A program made the position numbers and the translations under genes. A model generated the notes under the pieces. It ran no database searches. It saw only the letters and a program-made list of their open reading frames with translations, and had not been told where the DNA came from. From the NCBI GenBank assembly GCA_020466095.1, contig CM035806.1, forward strand, positions 65,692,687-65,756,686: 64,000 nt of DNA, given 5' to 3'. Every line of letters starts with the position of its first letter. Position 1 is the first letter of the stretch. The stretch comes from Chlorops oryzae. Taxonomy: Eukaryota; Arthropoda; Insecta; Diptera; Chloropidae. Below are positions 33,051 through 45,153 of the stretch, piece after piece.

Positions 33051-33726
33051 TATATTTATATTTAATCTTCTCTTTTAGGAAACAACAAGGGAGGTTTGTG
33101 CTCATATATTTTGTATATATCTATTCATTTCAGGTGCTAGAAGGAAGGTTTAGGTTTAGTACGTAGGTATCTATATCTGCAAGTCCACCATGCGTTTGCA
33201 TAAACTTGGGCGTACACCCGAATGAGGGCAGTAGCAGTTTTGGCAAATCGTGCATGCTATCAATCTCAGATATACTTCTTTATTTCAATTCTGTTGCATC
33301 ATCTGCAATAGTATTGAAATTTTCAAGTATTTCGAATATTTGATAGTATCTTCTAGAAGATTCCCCCTTCCATAAAAAAAAACATTTTATTTGTTTGAAG
33401 ACATGAATGGATATAGTGCTACCTCGCCTTTTTCGTATGTCTGCTCTTTATACAGGAATACAATAACATTTCATTGCATATAAGCATCATACAACTTTTA
33501 AAAACAACTTTTAAGGCTACTCTCAGAATTATCTAACAGATGAAGGTGTAAACAACATTTCAATTTGTACAGTTCAAGAAACTGAGCTAATTATGTTTGT
33601 CGAAATCGGAATTTTGCACATAGCACTTACATCCACTCATGCCTACATACGTTACATAAAATTGAAACACATTTCTTTGATGCATGCCATCTTGTGTAAT
33701 AAAAACAAATTTTATTTTTCTTTAAA
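33051..33726. other. No recognisable feature
   Basis: AT-rich sequence without convincing coding, repeat borders or RNA genes. Confidence 0.4.
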
Positions 33727-34055
33727 AGTTATTGAAGAAAGAAAATTTTTTCCGTTGCTCATAATTTTAAACGTTCGATAAATATTTTTTACGTTGCCTT
33801 AAAAAAATTGTGACTGGGAAAACAACGCTCAGCAGGGCTATTAATGATATCAGTAGAATGGTATCACCATTGTACTACTATACATATATTTTCACTCTTA
33901 ACGAAATAAATTTCAAACTATTTATTGAAAATAAAAGGCTATATGAAACGGAAAAGTTGTTTTCTCAGTCGCAATTGTTTTAAGGCAACGTAAAAAATAT
34001 TTATCGAACGTTTGAGATTATGAGCAACGGAAAAAATTTTCTTTGTTCAATAACT
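33727..34055. mobile_element. Foldback MITE with AGTTATTGAA ends
   Basis: About 97-bp inverted arms (33727-33825 and 33959-34055) share ACGTTCGATAAATATTTTTT and ACGTTGCCTTAAAA, with a few mismatches, around a 130-bp core. No clear TSD. Confidence 0.72.
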
Positions 34056-34287
34056 GCTATAGAAGAATTAAATACATTTAAACTGTTATCTTAATAAGTT
34101 TTTTTTAAATAAAAAGCAAAAACAAACAGTTGTGCCTTTTTTACTGCTCCAATTGACTCCGATTTCTTCGTTGTAGGCAACTTAAACAGAGACTCTTTTC
34201 GAGATTGTACTTTTTTGATTATTTGAAATTAGTAAAATTTAGAGTTTTCATCTTTTAAAAATTAGATTGATATTTATTTTTTAGCTT

Positions 34288-35257
34288 TTAAGGTGCCGTC
34301 AGACGAAGCAAGGAAAGTGCTTGCAGCAAGCGTTTTACTTGCAGCAAGCGAAACTTGCACCGTGTGACCATCCAAAAAGTGCTTGCATGCAAGCTCTTGC
34401 AGCAATTTATTTGTTTGCATGCAAGCGCTCGCTTGCACCGTGTGACTAGGTCGCGCAAGCGTTTGCATTCAAGCAAATCAGCTGCTGCAAGCATTTGCAG
34501 CTTTCACGTGCTGTAGTGGAAAGTTTTTCGTTTGCATGCAAACAAACGTATATTTTCAAATATTTTGACTGAAAAGCAATGCGTTAATGTTGGAGTGTGT
34601 TGGTTTTTTCATAGAAAAATGTCTGTTTTCACTATTTTGGATTATGTATGTATTTAGCATCCAAATACAGTGCAAAGTTAGGGTTAAAATTTGACCATGA
34701 CCACCATCCGCGAAATTCGCGAAAATTTGATTTTCACTATTTTGAATTGAGTATTTCGCAGCTAAACAAAATGTCCTCTAAGGGTTAAAATTTGACAATG
34801 ACCACCATTCGCGAAATTCGCAAAAATTTGATTTTCACTATTTTGAATTGAGTATTTGGCAGCTAAACAAAATGTCCTCTAAGGGTTAAAATTTGACAAT
34901 GACCACCATTCGCGAAATTCGCGAAAATTTGATTTTCACTATTTTGAAGTGAGTATTTTCCATCATTAAATAATTCAAATTCGAACTGAAATGAAAATGT
35001 CAAAAAACTACGCACACAGAGTCGCAAGTCACTTTCAACAATCACTTGCAGCAAGCACTTGCAGCTCGCATCGTGTGATCACACGAAAAGTAGTTGCAGC
35101 AACTTTTCGTGCAAGCGGCTTGCATGCAATCAAAAATTCGCTTGCATCAACCACTTTCCTTGCATCGTGTGACTTCTATCTGCAAGCATTTTTGAAATCA
35201 AAAATTTTTCAACGTTTGCTGCAAGTACTTTCCTTGCTTCGTCTGACGGCACCTTTA
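34288..35257. mobile_element. PIF/Harbinger-type MITE, TSD TTA, TTGCAGCAAG-rich
   Basis: AGGTGCCGTCAGACGAAGCA (34291 on) and its complement (ending 35254) form inverted ends of about 40 bp. They are flanked by TTA (34288-34290, 35255-35257). Subterminal regions on both sides contain many CTTGCAGCAAGC and TTGCATGCAAGC palindromes. The core (34681-34955) is a 101-bp tandem repeat of about 2.7 copies, each with TTCGCGAAAATTTGATTTTC. Non-coding. The 3-bp duplication and AGG start suggest PIF/Harbinger. Confidence 0.8.
34681..34955. repeat. 101-bp tandem repeat inside the MITE
   Basis: GGGTTAAAATTTGACNATGA starts units at 34681, 34782 and 34883. Copies differ by few substitutions. Confidence 0.88.
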
Positions 35258-35310
35258 GTGTCGTAGTCTTGGACTCGGTTTAAGAATTTCTGAAGTTTAA
35301 ATTCTCGAGT

Positions 35311-35374
35311 ATATTCTTTCAGTCTTCATGCCAGTTTAAGTCATATTCTTTCAGTCTTCATGCCAGTTTAAGTC
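35311..35374. repeat. Two-copy 32-bp tandem repeat
   Basis: ATATTCTTTCAGTCTTCATG begins both exact units (35311 and 35343). Confidence 0.9.
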
Positions 35375-37275
35375 AAAAAATACTTTAGCTATATTTGAAA
35401 TTTCCAAAAATTTTCATATAAAATTAATTAACCTGGTTTAAACTCGCCTGAAGACTATCATTTGAAAGTGTAAACCCTCAAAATAGTTTAAACTGGGTTG
35501 GAGGCCATGAGCCGAAGTCATATTTAAAAATACAGCAATAATTTCGCAAAAAAATGTTTCAAAAGAAACATAAAATTTGCCACATAAATTAACGAACGAC
35601 CAGATCACTTCGATTTTTTTCCGAGTAAACCTCTCTTTTTTTTTTTCCTGTGAAATAATGAGCAAATTTTTGCAAAAATAATTCCGAAGAAAAAATAACA
35701 CTCGTACTGAAGCTAGAAACTTCAAAAAGGGGGTTTCTAGACATTTTCGCAGTTCATAAAATTTTTAGTCGTTCGTTCATTTATATGGCTAAGTGTAACT
35801 CAAAAAATGAATTTTTTCAAAAAGCAAGTCTCATAAAATTCCTCACATGACCTTCTGAAAAGATCTTCTTCGCAATAAGCACCGTTTTGATTTGATAAAC
35901 TTTTCCAAAAAAATACAAATTCTAAGTTGTGACTCCTTTGTTGCGAGGGTGCGATATCAATGTATGTGCGTTTCTGCGCAACAAATGCAGATTGATAAGA
36001 AAACCGCCAATAGTTCAATTTTTTCTTCTTTTTTTGCGTCCAAATCTGGATTGCATTGGTCGTTTTAATTTCTTCAGCCTTTTCAGGTTTTATTATAGTA
36101 GACAGACATCTTATGACATGTGAACGGAATTCAATGAAAACCGAATCAAATTTTTATTAAATGGGGATACGTAAAATAACTTATTTGTCGTTTTCGTACA
36201 TCCTGTCGCCGACTAACATGACGACACCAGTAAAGAACATGTTCATAATAATGTTCATGTTCATGTACAAGAAGATTGAGCTTACTGGTGAAATTTGCAG
36301 GTCTGCACTTTGATAGTAGTTATACGTTTCACCTTGTGCAGATTCTAAAACTAATTATTTTTTTGGATCTTTCAGACTGATGGGTGGGACACTTTCTGGT
36401 CTACATATGCCAGGGTCTACTAGCAATAATTACATTATGGCGTTAACCGTTTATATGATTGTGGTCAGGGCCAGTACTTGAGTTTCGCATGGCGATTGGA
36501 ACCAGTGTTGGGCGTAAGCGCCAGGCAAACAACCTTCCCAATCAATTTTCAAAGCACAATTGATTTCTGCAATTGTGAAAAGTTATTTTTTGTATCAATT
36601 TCATCACTTAAACAAAGCAACTTAACGTGCTTGAAAAAACGCATTTCACATCGCGCCCCGTCAACAAAATATCGACGAAATGTTGGCAATAATTCTATAT
36701 AGAATTAAATAATGGTTTTATTTAATTAAAACACAAATTGCACCACCACGCTCAATCTTCTTGTTTTCATTTTCTTGTTTGTTTACATTTTAAAATGTCA
36801 AAAGCGAACAGAGGTTCGTCAAAATGAAAATCAAGTATTACAGTATGGGAAAGCCTGTCAAAATGCTATATGGCTCCAAATGGTGTGGTGAAGTTGAGTA
36901 AAAATCAGCTGACTGTCAAAAATAAGTCGAAGAATTTGCGATTTTTAAACATGCCATAACATTATAGTACGACCCTTTTTAGGTAAAATTGAAGTTTCAA
37001 ACAACAAAGTTGAGATGCTCCTTCATTTTAGAGTACATTTGAGCATCTGCGACCCTCGCAAATCAGTATTCAATATTGCATTTAAATTCAACGATTTCGT
37101 CAGCGATGCACAAATACTCTAAGTGCAAAGCTTTTATCGATACTGAACCGGGTACTCAAAAGAATTCTTAAAACAAAATAAAACCAAATCAAAAGCAATT
37201 GTAATTGTTTTAAGCAAGATAATTCAACATTAAAGGATTTTATATATTTTTAAAATGCGCGCATCAAAATGAAGA
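35375..37275. other. No recognisable gene
   Basis: Mixed AT-rich sequence. Short ORFs lack known motifs. 36232-36274 has ATGTTCATG repeats. Nothing else supported. Confidence 0.4.
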
Positions 37276-37790
37276 AAAGTAAGGGTGTTATAGTCAAGCG
37301 AACCTGACCATAGAATACCCTACACAGATAAACAGCTATATATTTTTTAATCGGAGGCTAAACCAAAGCTCAACTTCCTCATTCCACAAAAATATATCGA
37401 AAGATTGTTGCTTTACACAATTCAGATGATTTTTGGGGCAGACCATAGTGCTGGAGGAACCCTTAAAAATCGTTCGATTAAGTCAATTTTTGTAGAGGAT
37501 CTCAACGATTATATAAGAAGTATGTATGCTGTCTTTGGTGCAAGCTCCATCTAAATTTTGGGTGTAAAATTCAATTTCCGAATAACGCCTTTTGGCGTGA
37601 CCACTTTTCTAAGATTTTGAATCTACAATTTATGCCTTTAAATAAGTCCAAATAAATAATTCCACTAAGTATATAAAAAAAATGTTGGTTTTAGAGCAGC
37701 ATTTATGAATTTTATATCAAACCCTAGAACGAAGGGATACCTTTGAGAATCAGACAGACAGAAGGTCTCATTTCTAAAAGCTAATCGTTC
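37276..37790 (+). repeat. Dispersed repeat family B, copy 1
   Basis: Opens AAAGTAAGGGTGTTATAGTC then AGCGAACCTGACCATAGAATA. It carries the phrase CAGACCATAGTGCTGGAGG and a CAGACAGACAG run near the end. The same opening occurs at 38715. Organisation (AAGTAAG start, GACA-type microsatellite) resembles family A but the sequence differs. No coding. Confidence 0.6.
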
Positions 37791-38246
37791 AAATTGTAGT
37801 CGGTTACTATTTTCACCATCGATTTGCACTATTGACTAGTTCCATTTGGCACCATCTGTTCTCCATGGATGCCACACTCACGTCTAAATTAAACAAGACC
37901 AAAAACTCGGGTATCAGTTTTTTGTAGTACGTGAATTTTTCTAATACAAAAAAGAAAAATTAAATGTTAAAAGAAATTCTACAGTTTAAAATGGTATAAT
38001 CATTCTTAAAAAACTATATAATATCTGAGTTTCTCCGGTTATAAATGAAAAAAAAACCCCTAAAAAAAACTAACTGCTTGTGCTTGCCCAATTTCTAGAG
38101 ACGACAACAATGCCCAAAGAGGCATCGTGGTGGATTGCCTGGTATCCCGTGTGGTTGTTGTTGCCTTTGGTGAATTGCCTATTAGCTTTGTTGAATTGCC
38201 TATTAGCTCGTTTCTCATACTGTAATACTTGATGAAAATCATCTCA
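37791..38246. other. No recognisable feature
   Basis: AT-rich; includes a near-duplicate pair of GAATTGCCTATTAGCT phrases (38166-38210). Nothing else supported. Confidence 0.35.
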
Positions 38247-38387
38247 TTTCACCACAGCAGAGCTAGAGATTTCGCTGCCATAGCATGCTTCTCTTTTCGT
38301 CATGCTATATGCCTATCTTGAAGCAGCGTAGCTCTAACACATTGCAGGGATTAGGAAGAAGAAGAGTTAGACCTACACTCCTACATG
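38247..38387 (+). repeat. R1 repeat, 3'-terminal fragment
   Basis: About 140 bp nearly identical to the right end of the element at 44031-44789 and of the copy at 55105-55660. It contains GATTTCGCTGCCATAGC and ends AGACCTACACTCCTACATG. The left part is missing. Confidence 0.8.
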
Positions 38388-38526
38388 GACGGCATTAATT
38401 ACTACTTGCTAAAACTATCGATAGCGGTTCAGGACTATCGATGGCTTTTCGATAGTGCCAAATCATCGATAGTGCCGATAGTACCATCGATAGTTCTCCA
38501 CCTCTATTATACATTCTTTGGTTACA

Positions 38527-38710
38527 TTACTTCAACCTACAATTCTCATAAGCATTATGCGGATTAAAATATTAGACGTAACAAAATTGTCCGAAAACTT
38601 TCCTGCAATATTTTCAAGCACTCCGTTAAATTGTGCAGATCAATTTTTGGAAAGAACAATTCCTATATCATCATAGTCTGCACGTTAAATATATGCACAC
38701 TGTGCCAAGC
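38527..38710. repeat. R3 repeat, copy 1 (inverted relative to copy 2)
   Basis: The complement of this stretch matches 46066-46258: GCACAGTGT...TTAA, ATGATGATNTAG and CATAATGCTTA. It is a dispersed repeat of unknown type. Confidence 0.65.
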
Positions 38711-38714
38711 AAAA

Positions 38715-40400
38715 AACAAGTAAGGGTGTTATAGTCAGGCGAGCCTGACAATAGAATACCCGACACATACACACATGTTCAAATAATTTTTAATATCAAG
38801 ATGTGTTTAAGACCATAAGGGGCCCCATATACCGACTGTTGGTTTTTCGCCGTAGCCACTTTGAAGCCGGGGCTTTAAAATACAGCAAAATAACCAATCT
38901 TATTGAGTACCTTTTTCGCGTTTGACTGCGCTAACCGGCAGCGCTGCCTGGGAGCACTGCGCGCTGCCCTCTTCACTGTCGAAAAAGTCTCTTCGCGTTA
39001 ACAACTCGCCCACGCGCCGGCAAAAACGTTAAAACCACAAAGATCAAATCAAAACAAAAAAAAAATTCGAAATTTGAATTTAATTTTAATTTTTCTTAAC
39101 TTAACTTAATCGAATACAACGAGACAAAAAACCCTATCGGGAAAACTAAAATTTAACCATTGAGTAATAATATATTATAATTATTATAATTATTCTTTAC
39201 TCAATGATTTAACCTACGAAAAACAAAAAGAAAAAAAACTCAAATGTGAAATTATTGAATAAATGAAAAGGCCAAACGAAAAGAATTAAAGTGAAAAAAA
39301 AAGAAGTTGAATTTTTTATAAGATAAACGGAAAACCAAAATTTGAAATTCATAAACCGAAATATCGTCGCGCAAACCGACATATAAATCGACGTACCCGG
39401 TATCCCCCAGGGTCAGCAGTGGAGTACCAGGTACGTCCTCTTTAGTCTGAAATCAGACACCGACTTTTGATAGATTTCTTTATGGAAACTGCGCCTTTGC
39501 CACGCCCACTTTTCCAATTTTTGTTGAACTATAATCGGAGGCTTAAATATACGCTCAAATTTTAAGTTTCAGTAAAATATTTCGAAAAAGTCAGATTTTA
39601 ACCCTAGAAAGATAACGTACGCCTACGAGACGTAGTCATTTTTAATTTTTTTGCTCCCGCTTTTGAAAGCATATTTAAGTTTCTTCTTATTTACTTTTAA
39701 TATATACAAGTTTGGTTATTAAAATGAGCCGAAATGACTGACAATAAATTAAATAATGTATTTAAATTACAATCTGTTCACATTTTTTTTTAAAACATCC
39801 TTAAGGATAGTAAAAACAAACACACGTCGCTCAGGCGTATCGTTATCTTTTCAAGGTAAAAAAAATAACGTTATCTTTCTAGGGTTAAGGCAGTTTTGGG
39901 GTTTTTGTGACAGACCCTAGTACTGGAGGTACCCTTAAAAATTGACCGATCAAGGAAATTTTTTGGAAGGATGTTCAAGGCTACAATGGAAGCATAAGTG
40001 CCAAATTTCGTTCAAGTCCCATTTGAATTTCGGTTGTACGAGACAATTTTCGAAAACCGCCCTTCTGCCACGCCCACTTTTTCAATTTTTGGAAATAATA
40101 CTACTGGTCTTTAAATATGATCAAATATCAAATTTCATCAAAATATCTTGAAAAACTTCGATTTCAGAGCAGTTTTTGTGATTTTCGTAACAGACCCTAG
40201 TACTGGACGTACCCCTAAAAATGGTCCGATCGGGTCCATTCTCGAACTTGTTCTTACTCATGTACCTGTGAGTACGCATACCAAATTTTGAGAGATATCT
40301 CAACTCCTTCGATAAGAAAACTATGTACAAACAGACGGACAGACAGACAGAAAGGGAAAGGATTTATTCATTTTTAATCTTAAACAGGATAATAAAAATA
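38715..40400 (+). repeat. Dispersed repeat family B, copy 2 (with insertions)
   Basis: Starts AACAAGTAAGGGTGTTATAG and GAGCCTGACAATAGAATACC, as in copy 1. It contains CCACGCCCACTTTT..CAATTTTTG phrases twice, CAGACCCTAGTACTGGA twice, and a GACGGACAGACAGACAG run near 40334. It is interrupted by a piggyBac MITE (39602-39884) and probably by foreign DNA at about 38930-39430. The right border is uncertain. Confidence 0.55.
39598..39888. mobile_element. piggyBac MITE, TSD TTAA
   Basis: TTAA followed by CCCTAGAAAGATAACGT (39602 on) and, at the right, ACGTTATCTTTCTAGGG (ending 39884) followed by TTAA. Both the TTAA target and the CCCTAGAAAGATA terminus are hallmarks of piggyBac. 283 bp, no coding. 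Near-terminal CGTATCGTTATCTTT repeats part of the end. Confidence 0.92.
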
Positions 40401-40721
40401 TAAAAAAAATATATAAAAATTTACATTAAACAAAAATTATATTTCAACAATGCCTTGATTTTAAAGGGAAAATTTTTTTTGTATAGTAATAATAATAAAT
40501 TGGTGTCTGTAAAGTCAATTTACGGACGATAGCTTTACGTGATAACGTCATAAGAACACACTCATTACGTACATAAAAGGGAGCATTCAAGTATCACGTA
40601 CGCTATTTTTGACGATTTTCTAAACTCCCTCCCCTTAGACTTATTAATTTAAAAGTTAGAAAATTACTCTAATTTTTTTATTTTTTTTCGGCGATTTTTA
40701 ATATAAGTATAAAATTGAAAA

Positions 40722-40899
40722 TAATAGGGGTATTCACATAGGCGTCGGAAAGTAGGAAAGTCGGAAAATCGGAAAATTTTAAATGCTTAAAAAGTTGTGA
40801 AAAATACAAAAAAATTTTAAAAAGTTTTTAAGAAGTCGCATTTTTCCGATTTTCCGACTTTCCAACGTTTTTAACACGCCTTTGTGAATACCCCTAATA
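40722..40899. mobile_element. 168-bp MITE with GGGGTATTCACA ends
   Basis: GGGGTATTCACATAGGCGTC (40727 on) and its approximate complement CGCCTTTGTGAATACCCC (ending 40894). TAATA flanks both sides (40722-40726, 40895-40899). The interior repeats CGGAAAGTCGG/CCGACTTTCC. Family not assigned. Confidence 0.68.
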
Positions 40900-42008
40900 A
40901 TTATCTTCAATTTTTATATTAAAATTGCATATAAAAGCTTTCAAAATCAATGTAATAAATATTTTCGATCCCTGTCAGTGCTCGGACTTCTACCACTTTG
41001 ATGATAGATCTACCACTATTTTCACTATTACCACTTCTACCACACTAGTTCCAAATCTACCGCTTTTTTTTTTTTGTTACTTATTTATGCCTTTGTTTTA
41101 TTTATTTTATTATCATTTAGAATAATTGAGAGCATAAAAAATGTGCTTCAATGTTATGTGTTATTGAAAAATATGTTGGCAGCTTCCTATAGTCAAGAAG
41201 GCAGTCAAGAATGGCAGTATTGGCGCTTGACGACATCCAAGAATTATATACATGTAATTTTCCCAATTTTCTACATGATCAGATGAGATATATTCCTATA
41301 GATATTAATATGTTAAACAATTTTTAATCTACAATCAGTGTTCGGACTATAGTCCGATCGGAGTAGATCTACTTTTTTTTTTTGAAATTTTTGAAATCTA
41401 CTCCGCCACTACCCTTAACCTCAAATCTACTCCGATTTTTCATACCACCAAATTACTCAAACTAATTTTGTCTATGTCGCGATTTAGACATAATGACATC
41501 TGCATGAGAAAGAGTTTTTTTCCCTCGATCGCAAACAAAGTGTTTTCCATGCAGATGTCTACGTATCTAAATCATGACTAATGGGGATAACAAACTATTT
41601 GACTTCAAATATCAAAACATTGGCAGCACTTGGACATTTGCTGCATAAAAGAGAAGACTCTATTTCGCAATTTGAAAATAAATGAATAAGATATACAGCT
41701 ATTAACATTTCTTTAATGGTGGTTTTGAATATTTCCTGAAATGTGTTATTTGAAGTGAAGTCGTCTTCTTTGTTTGCGTTTTTGGGCCAAATCGGAGAAA
41801 TGGATAGATTTTTAACAAAAAAGTAAGTTATTGCAATTACATTAGAAGAAATCATAATTTTAAACTAGTAATTCATGTTATTGGGCAAATTAGGAGTGAC
41901 TGCGCATCTAGGAGCGAAGAAGCAAAAACTCAAACTGTATTTAAATATGAACAAAAATATAAAGCACTGTGGGAAAACGAAAGGCCATGGTTGAAGTGTG
42001 AGAGTCAA

Positions 42009-42736
42009 ATCGCATATTAGGGATGGGCGATACCGATACGATAATATCGGGTATCGATACTTTTGGGGCGATACTATCGAAATTTGGCATCGATTCTTTC
42101 GCAGCGCGATACTTACTAGTATCGATACTTGGAGACTTAATTTAGAGTATTCTGTCTGAATTGGGTACTCGTTGGAACATCTGTTCCTTGCGAAAGACTT
42201 TTTTCAATGGCGGCCTTAATAATGGATGAGTGCGGGAATCGACTTTCGCCAGAGCATTTGAAAAGAAGAATTTTCCTTGCTGCTCTGAACCAACAATATT
42301 GGTTTTCCCAATAATAGGCCAATTCACAGTTCATGCTAATTTAAGGTTTAATATGCTAATTGCTTTTTTTTTTGGATTTTCATTAAAACTGCTCAAAATA
42401 CTGTACATAATTTGCATATATAATACATACATTTCAAATACATACCCTGAAAATATTTTTTAAGTATTTAATATTTTATAGTTTCATTAGAAATCGTATT
42501 ACGATCATCGTAATGATTATGCGGGTAAGGAAGAGCTTAGCCTATTATTGCGCTTCAAAGAACTTATTTACACAGGGGAACGGATATAAAAATGGGTATC
42601 GTTTTATTCGATACTATATCTTGGTATCGATTCCTTTAGCCGCGATAGTATCGTTGTATCGATACTGATTGGACTTGAGTATCGCGATACCCAAGTATCG
42701 ATACTGGTTTCGGATTTGCCCATCACTATCGCATAT
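42009..42736 (+). mobile_element. 712-bp deleted hAT, TSD TCGCATAT, keeps dimerisation domain
   Basis: TAGGGATGGGCGATACCGAT (42017 on) and the complement of the right end, TAGTGATGGGCAAATCCGAA (ending 42728), are flanked by TCGCATAT (42009-42016, 42729-42736). 42147-42318 on the + strand encodes VGTSVPCERLFSMAALIMDE, CGNRLSPEHLKRRIFLAAL, a ZBED1-like hAT C-terminus. Flanking sequence is dense in GATACTATCG and GTATCGATAC repeats. It splits the finger of the surrounding transposase. Confidence 0.87.
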
Positions 42737-42820
42737 TGCAAGTTATGCAAAAAAAGATTGAGCAACAACGTGTGTCATTTGGATCGGCATGAAAACTCTA
42801 GTTTTCATCAAAGAAAGAAG

Positions 42821-43015
42821 GCTAGCACCATACAGAACTATAGCTGCAACTTCGGCCAAAAGCTATTACGTGGTACACCACACTTTCTATTACGTGGTTC
42901 ACCACAACACTCGACTTATGGCGTGGTTCACCACAGTTGAACTTTTTCACCAAATCATGCCATAACGCGCCAAAATTTGGCCGAAGTTGCAGCTATAGTT
43001 CTATATGGCTAGCAC
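42821..43015. mobile_element. R2: 179-bp CATA-ended MITE, TSD GCTAGCAC
   Basis: CATACAGAACTATAGCTGCA (42829 on) and the complement of its right end, CATATAGAACTATAGCTGCA (ending 43007), are flanked by GCTAGCAC (42821-42828, 43008-43015). The TIR is about 35 bp and includes AACTTCGGCCAAA. The core has three ACGTGGTNCACCAC-like units. CAT-start ends plus an 8-bp duplication suggest the P superfamily. Confidence 0.82.
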
Positions 43016-44022
43016 TAAAAATCAGCGGCGCTTACCAAGCATTGTGGAAAATCAGATTAGGGCGCATGCTTTAAAAGACGAAAGTCTACGAAAGGAAGTA
43101 ACTATGGTGATGTACTGCGTATCTAACTTCCTTCCTTTTACAACAACGGACACGTTACCCAATCTATGTTCTGCTATATCTGGAGGACGCAAAATAAGTT
43201 GCTGCGCAAAATAAGCAACAGAATGGGCCGAATTATATCTCTTTACAGCAAAAATTACATCTCAATAGAACTTAAAAATAAGCAGTTTTCGCTCATAATA
43301 GACGAAAGCACAGACATTTCCTGTTTTTTGGAATGCTCGAATTGGACAGTTCAACGGCAGATTCAATATCGGATGCAATAAAAAAATATTTGGTAGAACT
43401 TCAAATTCCTGTTGAAAATTTGATTGGCTTGGGCACTGACAATGCTACTGTCATGAAAGGGGAATTACGAGGCGTACAGCAGCAGTTAAAATCACTGAAC
43501 CCTAATATTTTTTATTTAGGTTGTACATGCCACTCAATTAACCTTTGTGCGCGGGCTGCTTCAAAATGCATTCCGTTTGAAACGGAAGCTATGTTTAATT
43601 TTTTTGCTCACAGTTCAAAAAGGCAAAGCGAATTCAAAGCATTTCAGCAATATTTTAACACGGAACACAAAATATTAAATACCTGCTCTACGCTTTGGCT
43701 GTCCGTGCAGGCAGCAGTAGATAGGGTACTTGAACAGTGGACGGTACTACATTTTTTTTTTACTATCTTTTGAGGATGTAAACTATAATAAAAATGGGAA
43801 ACTTCAAGTTCCTCTTCTCGAAATTTTTTGTGGCATAGAATTTGAGAAATTTGAAATGGAAGTGCCGGCAGAAATTTTGCTTCCTATTAAACAAAACATT
43901 TTAGCATACTACATTGCACTTCGTGATCAAATTAAATCTCGGTTTACTTTTAAAGATAATAAGGTGGTATTATTGCAATACCTCAGTCCCAAAAAAATTC
44001 AAGAAGGAAAATTGAATTCCAT

Positions 44023-44797
44023 ATTGAAACCATGTAGGACTGTAGGTCTAACTGTCGACGTCGAAAAGCCTCTGCCGCGATGGGGATATACACCATTAGG
44101 CAGGCATAGGAAATTCAACAAATTGGGGATATTCACCAAAAAGCTACCAACAAAAACCTTAAGCAGGAATAGAAAATTCAACAAATTCGAGAAATTCACC
44201 AGAAAGCTACCAACAACAATACGGGGTAGACACAAAGTGGCACTATGATGCCACTTGCAAGAAAATTATCAAAGAAACACGGCGTCAGCTCGGTTTTTTA
44301 TATTGCTTGAAAAGTTCATAATTGAAACTTTAATAGATATATTACGTTATGTTTTTGCTTAATGTGCGCGAATGTTTTCATTTTGTAATAAATTGACATA
44401 CATTTTTGACTACGGCTACGAATTTGATTGTACGTAGAATTTAGTATTTTTGCTGAAACAGTGTGATCAAAAAGTTATGTGCACAAGGTAGGACTAAAAG
44501 AACAATTTCTATTTCTCCTTAATATTGAAAATCCTTGATTAGTTTTATGTTTTTCAAGCTTTTCATGGCATTTTATGAGTTTGGTAGATATTTTATATGT
44601 GATGTACCCGAAAATCGCCCAAAATTAAAAATACAAGTGGCAATGCTTTTCACCACAGCAGAGCTAAAGATTTCGCTGCCATAGCGTGCTTCTCTTTTCC
44701 TCATGCTATATGCCTATGTTGAAGCAGCGTAGCTCTAACACATTGCAGGGGATTAGGAAGAAGAAGAGTTAGACCTACAGTCCTACATGATTGAAAC
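44023..44797. mobile_element. R1: 759-bp CATG-ended MITE, TSD ATTGAAAC
   Basis: CATGTAGGACTGTAGGTCTA (44031 on) and its perfect complement TAGACCTACAGTCCTACATG (ending 44789) are flanked by ATTGAAAC (44023-44030 and 44790-44797). Removal rejoins the surrounding transposase. CATG ends and 8-bp duplications are features of P-superfamily transposons. Non-coding. Other copies: 55105-55660 (left part replaced) and 38247-38387 (right fragment). Confidence 0.85.
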
Positions 44798-45153
44798 TCA
44801 TTGAAGCATTCCCATTCAATAAGCAATCCACTGAACCGTTAAATAGTGAGTGGAGGTCTTTTTTAATTTTTGAAATAAGTGGCTACGAGCAGACAGACAT
44901 AATTAAATTTTGGCACTCAATAAAAGAAGAAAAGAACGTGTTAGAACAGTTTTTGTTTAGAAATTTGGCAGATTATATGCTAACATTAGCTATTTTACCT
45001 CACAGCAGTGCTGCAGCGGAGAGGAAGTTTTCGGAAATTAATCTCATAAAAAGCAAGTATAGAAATAGGCTGAGTGTTGAAACACTCGAAAACGTAATAT
45101 TTTCAAGAAGTATAACAAAATCAAGGACAGACGTTTATGTGCCATATGAGGAC

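Noticed and set aside
34681..34955. CRISPR-like array
   Set aside because: The 101-bp units are full tand­em copies without unique spacers, in a eukaryotic MITE. No cas genes.
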